From: Robertkochia solimangrovi
GTDB lineage: Bacteria; Bacteroidota; Bacteroidia; Flavobacteriales; Flavobacteriaceae
Length of the DNA stretch: 64,000 bases
Assembly (NCBI RefSeq): GCF_007279655.1
Contig: NZ_QKWN01000006.1
Coordinates: 264,033 to 328,032 of the forward strand
Direction of reading: 5' to 3'
The notes beneath the pieces are model-generated. The model was given only the letters and a program-made list of their open reading frames with translations. It searched no databases and had not been told where the DNA came from. A program made the translations under genes and the position numbers. Numbering within the stretch: position 1 is the stretch's first letter; each line of letters starts with the position of its first letter. Below are positions 25,838 through 33,067 of the stretch, in pieces.

Positions 25838-27214
25838 ATGAATCAAACGCTGCTAATTCTACTGATCGCGATCGGGACTTCTATACTCGGGCTCGTCCTG
25901 GGAATTTATATTCAAAAACTGAAGAACAATGCATTGAAAAGTGCAGCCGCCGCCAGTGCTGATCAGCTCCGGACTTCTATCGAAGAATTGAAATCCAGTT
26001 TGAAGGAGGTAAGAGAAGAGCGGGAACGACTTCGTTCAGATAAAGAACAGATCGCCATTCAACTTTCCCGCAGAGATACCGAAATGGAGAACCTCAAAGT
26101 ACGCCTTGAGGAAGAAAAACAGGAAGTAGAACAATTACAAATAAGATTCCAAAAAGAATTTCAAATACTGGCCAATAAGATTTTAGAAGAGAAATCAGAG
26201 AAGTTCACCCTGCAAAACAAGGAAAATCTAAAAAACATCCTTACCCCTCTACAGGAAAAGATCATGCTTTTCGAGAAAAGAGTAGAAGACACCAATAAAG
26301 AGAATATCGTACGTCACTCTTCCCTTCAGGAGCAATTGAAGAATCTTAAGGAGCTCAATCAACAAATCACTAAAGAAGCCTCTAACCTTACCCGAGCTTT
26401 AAAAGGAGATACAAAGATGCAGGGTAACTGGGGAGAACTGGTACTGGAGCGGGTTCTTGAAAAATCAGGTCTTGAAAAAGACAGTGAATACTTTGTTCAG
26501 AATAGCTTCACGACAGAAGACGGTCGACGCGTACTTCCGGATGTCATCATCAATCTTCCTGATAATAAGAAAATGATCATCGATTCCAAGGTATCGCTGA
26601 TCGCTTATGAACGTTACGTCAATGCAGATGATGAGCAACTACGCCCTGCACTGCTGAAAGATCATGTGAATTCTATCAATAAACATGTGGAACAACTCTC
26701 CTCCAAAAACTATCATCAGTTATATGAAATGGAGAGTCCTGATTTCGTATTGCTTTTCATCCCACTGGAACCGGCCTTTGCGCTGGCCTCACAAAGTGAT
26801 CCGCAATTATATAATACGGCCTTTGAGAAGAATATCGTAATCGTTACCCCATCTACGTTGCTGGCAACACTCAGAACTATTGACAGCATGTGGCAGCATG
26901 ACAAGCAACACAAACATGCAATGGACATCGCTACACAGGCCGGAAGATTATATGACCAGTTCAAAAATCTGCTGGATGATCTGGAAAAGATCGGTAAGCA
27001 ATTACAAACTGTACAGAACTCATACGCTTCATCGATGACCAAACTAACCGGTAGAGGCAATCTACTCGGCAAGGTTGAAAAATTACGTAAACTCGGAGCT
27101 AAAGCCAGCAAGCAGATCGATCAAAAATGGCTGAACCGAATTGAAGAAGAGGACGATGATGAGCAGGAATCACTTCATGATCAGAACACTACCAGTAACC
27201 CGTTGAAAAACTAA
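25838..27214 (+). CDS. rmuC: DNA recombination protein RmuC
   Basis: 458 residues. N-terminal membrane helix (LLILLIAIGTSILGLVLGIYI), then a long coiled coil (about 40-190, rich in E/K/R), then the RmuC nuclease-like core: GNWGELVLERVLEKSGL, RVLPDVIINLPDNKKMIIDSKVSL and FIPLEPAFALA. The core resembles the restriction-endonuclease fold (D...DSK). RmuC limits inversions at short repeats and has been linked to DNA-defence and recombination in other bacteria. It is divergent from the susC operon, and its stop is directly followed by the satD operator array. Confidence 0.93.
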   Translation: MNQTLLILLIAIGTSILGLVLGIYIQKLKNNALKSAAAASADQLRTSIEELKSSLKEVREERERLRSDKEQIAIQLSRRDTEMENLKVRLEEEKQEVEQLQIRFQKEFQILANKILEEKSEKFTLQNKENLKNILTPLQEKIMLFEKRVEDTNKENIVRHSSLQEQLKNLKELNQQITKEASNLTRALKGDTKMQGNWGELVLERVLEKSGLEKDSEYFVQNSFTTEDGRRVLPDVIINLPDNKKMIIDSKVSLIAYERYVNADDEQLRPALLKDHVNSINKHVEQLSSKNYHQLYEMESPDFVLLFIPLEPAFALASQSDPQLYNTAFEKNIVIVTPSTLLATLRTIDSMWQHDKQHKHAMDIATQAGRLYDQFKNLLDDLEKIGKQLQTVQNSYASSMTKLTGRGNLLGKVEKLRKLGAKASKQIDQKWLNRIEEEDDDEQESLHDQNTTSNPLKN

Positions 27215-27215
27215 T

Positions 27216-27291
27216 TATCGCTTAATTAAACGATATTAAATTTTATCGCTTTTTTAAACGATATTTTGAAATATCATATTTTTAGACGATA
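27216..27291 (+). promoter_or_regulatory. Array of three 20-bp palindromes, predicted operator of satD
   Basis: Three copies of TATCG-N10-CGATA start at 27216, 27244 and 27272 (the third begins TATCA). The spacing is exactly 28 bp, and conserved bases extend into the N10 (copies 1 and 2 share CTT and TTAAA) and after it (TATT). The array fills the gap between the rmuC stop and satD, ending 9 bp before the satD ATG. Possible -7 elements (TAAATTTT at 27237, TATTTTTA at 27277) lie within it, so binding would block transcription. SatD carries a C-terminal helix-turn-helix and is the obvious candidate binder (inference). Confidence 0.75.
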
Positions 27292-27300
27292 TTTACCCTT

Positions 27301-27924
27301 ATGACAAGTGTAATAACCGGAGATATCGTTAATTCCAGAGGCGTTTCAGACCCTCAGAAATGGCTAAAACCATTGAAAAAACTACTTGCAGATCGTGTTG
27401 AAGACGAACTGAAGTGGGAAATCTTCAGAGGTGATAGTTTTCAGGCTGAAATAACCGATCCTGCCAAAGCGTTTGAAATGATCGTATTGATCAAATCGAC
27501 CATAAAGATGATCAAAGGTCTCGATGTACGAATGGCACTAGGGATCGGAGTTAAGGAAGGAGAGCCGGTAAACATAGCAGAGGCCCGTGGAGAGGTCTAC
27601 CTGCATTCCGGAGCATTATTTGAGTCTCTGAAACAGGAGAAGCTGAGTATTGCCCTAAAATCGAATGATCCGGAAATGGATGAAGAACTGAATCTGATGT
27701 TTCAGTTAGGATGTATCGCGATGGATAACTGGACCCCAAATTCAGCAGAGATAGTACGTCTGAGCATTTTGAACCCGACTTTATCACAAACCGAACTCGG
27801 AATGCTTATCGGAATCAGACAGAATACCGTTAGCGAACGACAGAAACGTGCGTATCTCGATGAAGTACTGGCCATAAGAGATCATTACAAAAAAAGAATT
27901 GACCACTTTATTGATAAAAACTGA
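27301..27924 (+). CDS. SatD family protein with C-terminal helix-turn-helix
   Basis: 207 residues with the SatD-family N-terminal opening TSVITGDIVNSRGV, a mid region WEIFRGDSFQAEI, and LGIGVKEGEPVNIAEARGEVYLHSG. These resemble a nucleotide-cyclase-like or GGDEF-like fold in outline. The last 60 residues form a probable HTH (PTLSQTELGMLIGIRQNTVSERQKRAYLDEV). SatD was named from a streptococcal acid-tolerance locus, but its biochemical role is not known. It is 2 nt upstream of a DUF3307 membrane protein, a pairing that suggests one system. The palindromic array before it suggests autoregulation. Confidence 0.8.
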   Translation: MTSVITGDIVNSRGVSDPQKWLKPLKKLLADRVEDELKWEIFRGDSFQAEITDPAKAFEMIVLIKSTIKMIKGLDVRMALGIGVKEGEPVNIAEARGEVYLHSGALFESLKQEKLSIALKSNDPEMDEELNLMFQLGCIAMDNWTPNSAEIVRLSILNPTLSQTELGMLIGIRQNTVSERQKRAYLDEVLAIRDHYKKRIDHFIDKN

Positions 27925-27926
27925 CC

Positions 27927-28640
27927 ATGGAACTATTCTTAAAACTGCTTATCGCGCATCTGCTGGGAGATTTTGTATTGCAACCGTACAGCTGGGTACA
28001 GGACAAGAACCTTAAAAAACTCCGATCCCCCCGACTGTATTTACATACCGGAGTTCATCTCATATTGACCTTACTCATGCTGAGCACTGAACTTTCGTTA
28101 TGGTATCTGGCTGTTATCATCGCTATCACCCATTTCCTGATCGATGCAATGAAACTTAAACTACAAAATGAAAAAAACGGCAGACTCCTATTTTTTATCG
28201 ATCAGCTATTACACCTACTCGTCATAATCGTCATAGCCCTATTCTTTGTCGATACGATCTCGCTACCGGATCTGAATAATTCACAATGGTTCACCATTTG
28301 CGGACTCCTCTTCCTGACGCAACCGGCTTCGATCATTATCAAGACCCTTATTTCGGTATATACCCCTAAAACGGAAATGGAAGCCGATGATTCATTGCAA
28401 AATGCCGGTAAGTATATCGGGATCATCGAGCGGATACTCGTACTAATTTTTATCATGACAAACCATTGGGAAGGTGTCGGATTCCTGATCGCTGCCAAAT
28501 CGATTTTCAGGTTCAGCGACCTGACTCAGGCAAAAGACCGGAAGCTCACAGAATATATTCTGATTGGAACCTTATTGAGTTTTGGCTTTGCAATCGTAAC
28601 AGGACTAATCGTAATGCATTTTGTCAGGACCGCTGCTTGA
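27927..28640 (+). CDS. DUF3307 family integral membrane protein
   Basis: 237 residues, with about six or seven hydrophobic segments. The family-typical N-terminus LLIAHLLGDFVLQPYSWVQDK contains conserved H, D and Q residues, followed by LYLHTGVHLILTL and ITHFLIDAMKL with more His/Asp. The His/Asp pattern in membrane segments is reminiscent of metal-binding or membrane hydrolase sites, but no function is established. It is translationally coupled to satD (2 nt gap). Its 3' end overlaps the end of the convergent secreted-protein gene by 17 nt. Confidence 0.85.
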   Translation: MELFLKLLIAHLLGDFVLQPYSWVQDKNLKKLRSPRLYLHTGVHLILTLLMLSTELSLWYLAVIIAITHFLIDAMKLKLQNEKNGRLLFFIDQLLHLLVIIVIALFFVDTISLPDLNNSQWFTICGLLFLTQPASIIIKTLISVYTPKTEMEADDSLQNAGKYIGIIERILVLIFIMTNHWEGVGFLIAAKSIFRFSDLTQAKDRKLTEYILIGTLLSFGFAIVTGLIVMHFVRTAA

Positions 28641-29004
28641 CAAATTTACCGAGTAGAATTCGCTCTTCAGAAATGATCTTTATAATGTAACTACCGGATT
28701 TAAGGGTAGAAATATCCATATCCCGATCAGAACTGAATTCATTTTCCAGCAAAGGTATTCCCATCATATCCTGTATGATTACTTTGGAGAAACGAACATT
28801 CTCCTCCAGAATTACCCTGAGAAATTTACCGGAAGGAAGAATCCGCAGGTTACCTGCCTTTAACTTTTCTACCTTTACATTGTTCCAGACACTAATTTGC
28901 TCATCCTGTTCCAAAAAAGCAACAGCGTCTATTTCCTGAGCATTACCCAATCCAAAAACGCAAATTACAAAAGCGAAGAGTACTATTTTATTCACATGAC
29001 ACAA
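28624..29004 (-). CDS. Small secreted protein with type IX sorting-domain-like C-terminus
   Basis: 126 residues from ATG 29004 (a GTG at 28995, giving VNKIVLF, is an alternative). Signal peptide KIVLFAFVICVFGLGNAQ. The mature part of about 100 residues is mostly a single beta domain: KVEKLKAGNLRILPSGKFLRVILEENVRFSKVIIQDMMGIPLLENE, then DISTLKSGSYIIKIISEERILLGKFVKQRS. The last part matches the type A C-terminal sorting domain pattern (DxSxLxxGxYxxxI...xxKFVK). There is almost no cargo domain, which is unusual for a type IX substrate. Its 3' end overlaps the DUF3307 gene. Confidence 0.65.
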   Translation of the reverse strand: MCHVNKIVLFAFVICVFGLGNAQEIDAVAFLEQDEQISVWNNVKVEKLKAGNLRILPSGKFLRVILEENVRFSKVIIQDMMGIPLLENEFSSDRDMDISTLKSGSYIIKIISEERILLGKFVKQRS

Positions 29005-29104
29005 TTTACCGTTAAGTTACTGATAAAGCGCGACTTACACTAACCCAAGAACAATAATTACGATTAATGACACAGAAGATAAAATCTGATGAATTCTCTG
29101 CAAT

Positions 29105-29139
29105 AAAAAAGGCTGTTTCCCGAAATTTAGGAAACAGCC
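29105..29139 (-). terminator. Terminator of carB
   Basis: A perfect 10-bp stem GGCTGTTTCC/GGAAACAGCC (29111-29120 with 29130-29139) with a T-run on the minus strand (A6 at 29105-29110), 23 nt after the carB stop. Confidence 0.85.
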
Positions 29140-29161
29140 TCTGTATTTAAACCTGCTGCAA

Positions 29162-32014
29162 TTACTTGCTCAGGTACATTTTTCTTCTTTGATACAACTC
29201 GTAGAATTCATCATCCTTGAGTGAATCGATGAACAGGATACTCTCCCCTGTACTCTTCATTTCAGGTCCGAGTTTCTTATTCACGTTCGGGAATTTGTTG
29301 AACGAGAACACTGGTTGCTTGATCGCATAACCTTCAAGATGCGGTTTAAAATCGAAATCCTTTAGTTTATTGTGACCTAGCATCACTTTGGTCGCATAAT
29401 TCACATAAGGTTCTTTATACGCTTTAGAGATGAACGGAACGGTTCTCGATGCTCTTGGGTTTGCTTCGATGATATAAACCTTATCATCTTTGATAGCAAA
29501 CTGAATATTGATAAGTCCCACAGTGTTCAGTGACAATGCGATCTTACGGGTATGGTCTTTAATTTGTTCCAGTACCAGATCTCCCAGGTTGAACGGTGGC
29601 AGGGTAGCATTTGAATCACCTGAGTGGATACCACAAGGTTCGATATGCTCCATGATCCCGATAATGTAAACATCCTCTCCATCACAGATAGCATCAGCTT
29701 CTGCTTCGATCGCTCCATCAAGATAATGGTCGAGCAACAATTTATTGTTCGGTATCTTTCTCAGCAGATCAACGACATGTTCTTCCAGTTCCTGTTTATT
29801 GATCACGATTTTCATCCCCTGTCCTCCAAGAACATAGGAAGGACGAACCAAAATCGGGAAATTAAGATCATCAGCAAGTTTTAAAGCTTCATCTGCCGTT
29901 TCAGCAACCCCAAATTCCGGATAAGGGATATCGTTATCTTTCAACAGGGTTGAGAAACTACCTCTGTCTTCTGCAAGATCCAGAGACTCAAAACTAGTTC
30001 CAATGATCTTAATTCCGTATTTATCAAGTTTCTCAGCAAGTTTCAGTGCGGTTTGACCACCAAGCTGAACGATCACGCCTTCCGGTTTTTCATGTCGTAT
30101 GATATCATAGATATGTTCCCAGAAAACAGGCTCGAAATATAGTTTATCAGCGGTATCGAAATCGGTTGATACGGTTTCAGGGTTACAGTTGATCATAATG
30201 GTTTCATATCCACATTCCGCTGCGGCTAATACCCCATGTACACAACTGTAATCGAACTCGATTCCCTGTCCGATACGGTTTGGTCCGGATCCGAGCACCA
30301 CAATTTTCTTCTTATCGGTCACCTTACTTTCGTTATCAGCAAAAACTCTTCCGTCTTTCGTTTTAACGACATCCTCAAAGGTTGAGTAATAATAAGGTGT
30401 AACTGCTTTAAATTCTGCAGCACAGGTATCCACGAGTTTATAAACCCTGTTGATACCCAGTTCATCACGTTTGTTATAAACCTCACTCTCCCAGCAACCA
30501 AGCATATGTGCGATCTGTCTGTCTGCAAATCCTTTTTGCTTAGCTTCCAGTAAAAGGTCTTTTTGTATGGTCTCAATCTTATAGGTTGAGATCTCCATTT
30601 CCAATTGATGTAGTTCCTCATATTGTTTCAGGAACCACATATCGATCTTTGTGATCTCATGTATCCTGCTCAAAGGAATACCCATTTGTATAGCATCATA
30701 GATCACAAATACACGATCCCAACTCGCATATTTAAGTTTGTCCATGATCACATCATAGTTCTTATAGCCTTTTCCATCAGCTCCAAGTCCATTTCTTTTG
30801 ATCTCCAGCGATTGGGTAGCCTTGTGCAGTGCTTCCTGGAATGAACGACCGATACCCATCACCTCACCAACACTCTTCATCTGGAGTCCGAGTTCGCGAT
30901 TAGATCCTTCGAACTTATCAAAGTTCCAGCGTGGGATCTTAACGATCACATAATCGAGAGTAGGCTCAAACAGCGCCGAAGTTGATTTGGTGATCTGGTT
31001 ATCCAGTTCATCCAGCGTATAACCGATCGCTAGTTTGGCAGCGATCTTTGCAATCGGATAACCGGTAGCTTTCGAAGCAAGTGCTGAAGAACGCGACACC
31101 CTTGGATTAATCTCAATCGCGATAATATCTTCTTTTTCATCCGGACTAACTGCAAACTGAACATTACATCCACCTGCGAAGTCCCCGATATTACGCATCA
31201 TTTTGATCGCCATATCACGCATGCGCTGGAATGTACGATCTGAAAGTGTCATTGCAGGCGCTACCGTGATAGAGTCTCCGGTATGGATTCCCATCGGATC
31301 CATATTCTCGATGGTACAGATAATTACTACGTTATCATTCTTATCCCGTAACAACTCGAGCTCATATTCTTTCCACCCCATAAGGGCCTTATCGATCATC
31401 ACCTCATGAATAGGCGAAATCTCGAGACCGCGACTCAACAATTCATCAAAATCTTCTTTTTTGTGTACGATAGAAGCTCCTGCCCCTCCAAGCGTATAGG
31501 AAGCACGAATCACGAGCGGGAAACCAAACTCCTGCGCGATCTCCTTACCTTTTAGGAAAGATGAAGCGGTAGCCTGAGGAGCCATACCCACTCCGATCTT
31601 CAACATCAGTTCCCGGAACTGTTCACGATCTTCGGTAATGTTTATCGCGTTGATATCAACTCCGATGATCTCAACCCCATGATCTTTCCAAATTCCTTTT
31701 TCGTCAGCTTCAATACAAAGGTTCAGGGCTGTTTGTCCTCCCATGGTCGGGAGAACTGCATCAATATTCGGATGCTTTTCTAAAATCTCCACCAGTGAAC
31801 GGGTGGTTAATGGCTTGAGATAAACATGGTCAGCCATCGAAGGATCGGTCATAATTGTAGCCGGGTTGCTGTTGATCAACACGGTCTCTATTCCGTCTTC
31901 TCTTAGGGATCGCAGTGCCTGAGATCCTGAATAATCGAACTCACAGGCCTGTCCGATAACGATCGGTCCTGAACCGATAATTAAAATAGAATTAAGGTCT
32001 TTTCTTTTCGGCAT
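29162..32014 (-). CDS. carB: Carbamoyl-phosphate synthase large subunit
   Basis: 950 residues. Makes carbamoyl phosphate from bicarbonate, ammonia (from CarA) and two ATP, for arginine and pyrimidine synthesis. Both ATP-grasp halves are present: LIIGSGPIVIGQACEFDYSG, AIEINPRVSRSSALASKATGYPIAKIAAKLA, then the oligomerisation region, and the second half with VVLGSGPNRIGQGIEFDYSCVHG and IIEANPRASRTVPFISKA. The usual bacterial form is about 1070 residues. Here the protein ends shortly after the second ATP-grasp (ELYQRRKMYLSK), so the C-terminal MGS-like allosteric domain is missing. carA is not in the window. It lies downstream of rpmH but behind a terminator. Confidence 0.96.
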   Translation of the reverse strand: MPKRKDLNSILIIGSGPIVIGQACEFDYSGSQALRSLREDGIETVLINSNPATIMTDPSMADHVYLKPLTTRSLVEILEKHPNIDAVLPTMGGQTALNLCIEADEKGIWKDHGVEIIGVDINAINITEDREQFRELMLKIGVGMAPQATASSFLKGKEIAQEFGFPLVIRASYTLGGAGASIVHKKEDFDELLSRGLEISPIHEVMIDKALMGWKEYELELLRDKNDNVVIICTIENMDPMGIHTGDSITVAPAMTLSDRTFQRMRDMAIKMMRNIGDFAGGCNVQFAVSPDEKEDIIAIEINPRVSRSSALASKATGYPIAKIAAKLAIGYTLDELDNQITKSTSALFEPTLDYVIVKIPRWNFDKFEGSNRELGLQMKSVGEVMGIGRSFQEALHKATQSLEIKRNGLGADGKGYKNYDVIMDKLKYASWDRVFVIYDAIQMGIPLSRIHEITKIDMWFLKQYEELHQLEMEISTYKIETIQKDLLLEAKQKGFADRQIAHMLGCWESEVYNKRDELGINRVYKLVDTCAAEFKAVTPYYYSTFEDVVKTKDGRVFADNESKVTDKKKIVVLGSGPNRIGQGIEFDYSCVHGVLAAAECGYETIMINCNPETVSTDFDTADKLYFEPVFWEHIYDIIRHEKPEGVIVQLGGQTALKLAEKLDKYGIKIIGTSFESLDLAEDRGSFSTLLKDNDIPYPEFGVAETADEALKLADDLNFPILVRPSYVLGGQGMKIVINKQELEEHVVDLLRKIPNNKLLLDHYLDGAIEAEADAICDGEDVYIIGIMEHIEPCGIHSGDSNATLPPFNLGDLVLEQIKDHTRKIALSLNTVGLINIQFAIKDDKVYIIEANPRASRTVPFISKAYKEPYVNYATKVMLGHNKLKDFDFKPHLEGYAIKQPVFSFNKFPNVNKKLGPEMKSTGESILFIDSLKDDEFYELYQRRKMYLSK

Positions 32015-32056
32015 CTTAATCTGTTGTAGTAAATGATCGTAACTTAATATATGGGT

Positions 32057-32090
32057 AAAAAAAAGGTGTTACCTTAAAAAGTAACACCTT
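32057..32090 (-). terminator. Terminator of rpmH
   Basis: 10-bp stem AAGGTGTTAC/GTAACACCTT (32063-32072 with 32081-32090), loop CTTAAAAA. The minus-strand T-run is the A8 at 32057-32064. It separates rpmH from carB. Confidence 0.85.
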
Positions 32091-32111
32091 AATATTTTAA
32101 ATGACTATGCA

Positions 32112-32270
32112 TTATTTCTTATGTCTTGGTTCAGATGAAACAGACAATTTCTTTCTTCCTTTAGCTCTTCTGCTGGCAAGCACTTTTCTACCATTAGCAG
32201 TAGCCATTCTTTCTCGGAAACCGTGCTTATTTCTTCTTTTTCTCTTAGAGGGTTGAAACGTTCTTTTCAT
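32112..32270 (-). CDS. rpmH: 50S ribosomal protein L34
   Basis: A 52-residue basic protein read from the sequence directly: it starts [20 protein letters not shown] and continues with [25 protein letters not shown]. This is the invariant L34 pattern, with a short C-terminal tail (EPRHKK). A structural protein of the large ribosomal subunit. It is monocistronic: a strong promoter 70 nt upstream and a terminator after it. rnpA and dnaA, common neighbours elsewhere, are not adjacent here. Confidence 0.97.
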   Translation of the reverse strand: MKRTFQPSKRKRRNKHGFRERMATANGRKVLASRRAKGRKKLSVSSEPRHKK

Positions 32271-32340
32271 TACAATATTTCTTTATCTACTTGGTAAATC
32301 TGTTACTAACGGCTTAATTCTGCTTCACAAAATCGCGGGG

Positions 32341-32371
32341 CAAATATACAAAGAGTTTTTACATTGACAAA
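32341..32371 (-). promoter_or_regulatory. rpmH promoter (-33/-7)
   Basis: On the minus strand TTTG (32371-32368), exactly 19 nt, then TATATTTG (32348-32341). This is a full match to the Bacteroidota primary-sigma consensus TTTG-N19-TAnnTTTG. It is the best promoter in the window. Confidence 0.85.
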
Positions 32372-32404
32372 CCCTAATTAAAAAATAATTTTGTTTGTTT
32401 TTAT

Positions 32405-32412
32405 TACCTTTG
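32405..32412 (+). promoter_or_regulatory. -7 promoter element of the TPR membrane-protein gene
   Basis: TACCTTTG matches TAnnTTTG, 22 nt before the ATG at 32435. TTTG at 32394-32397 is too close to be a proper -33 element. Confidence 0.65.
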
Positions 32413-32434
32413 CCGAGCAAAATAAATCTCCAAA

Positions 32435-32950
32435 ATGTTCAACAAAAATATTAAAATAATTCTTGCCGTACTAGTCTTCGGTTACGCAGTCTATCAATTT
32501 ATTGAAGGGAACATCGGAAATGGCATTTTCCTTATCCTACTCGCACTGATCTTCGTTTTCCTGTATTTCAGAAACGAAATGATCCTGCTGGCTTTTCTTC
32601 GTATGCGTAAACAAGATATGGAAGGTACGAAAAAATGGCTCGATAAAATTAAGAATCCCGAAGCTGCACTGATCACAAAACAACAAGGTTATTACAACTA
32701 CCTTCATGGAATCATGGCTTCGCAGACCAACCTAACCGAAGCCGAGAAATATTTTAAGAAAGCACTTAAACTTGGACTCTCAATGGATTATGATGTAGCT
32801 ATGGCTAAATTAAGTCTGGCAGGTATCGCCATGCAGAAAAGAAGAAAAAGAGAGGCTACCATACTACTCAACGAAGCAAAGAAACTTGATAAACAAAATA
32901 TGCTGAAAGATCAGATCAAAATGATGCAACAGCAAATGAAGAGAATCTGA
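32435..32950 (+). CDS. Small membrane protein with TPR-like repeats
   Basis: 171 residues. Two adjacent hydrophobic segments at the N-terminus (IKIILAVLVFGYAVYQFI and GIFLILLALIFVFLYF) are followed by a cytoplasmic helical region. There TPR-type pairs are visible: GYYNYLHGIMASQTNLTEAEKYFKKALKLG and VAMAKLSLAGIAMQKRRKREATILLNEAKKLD. A lysine/glutamine-rich tail ends it. No enzymatic motif. TPRs mediate protein-protein contacts; the partner is unknown. It is divergent from rpmH and convergent with cls. Confidence 0.85.
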   Translation: MFNKNIKIILAVLVFGYAVYQFIEGNIGNGIFLILLALIFVFLYFRNEMILLAFLRMRKQDMEGTKKWLDKIKNPEAALITKQQGYYNYLHGIMASQTNLTEAEKYFKKALKLGLSMDYDVAMAKLSLAGIAMQKRRKREATILLNEAKKLDKQNMLKDQIKMMQQQMKRI

Positions 32951-32977
32951 TCATCATATTCCTGATGCTCAGTCTGA

Positions 32978-33049
32978 GGTTATTAGTGGTACTTTAGCGA
33001 TTCATCTGCCAACTTATCACTAATAACCTTTAAATTTATCACTAATAAC
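32978..33049. repeat. Three copies of a 10-bp core, one inverted and two direct, between convergent genes
   Basis: GGTTATTAGTG (32978-32988) is an exact inverted copy of CACTAATAACC (33018-33028). TTATCACTAATAAC occurs twice in direct orientation (33014-33027 and 33036-33049), 22 bp apart. The whole lies in the 117-bp gap between the TPR gene and cls. The inverted pair can form an 11-bp stem with a long loop, but there is no clean T-run, so a classic terminator is doubtful. Confidence 0.7.
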
Positions 33050-33067
33050 TCTTCCCCTTCCTGTCTC

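Noticed and set aside
27216-27291. Reading the satD array as a minimal CRISPR
   Set aside because: The 28-bp period is short and the units are palindromes with similar spacers, so there are no unique spacers and no cas genes.
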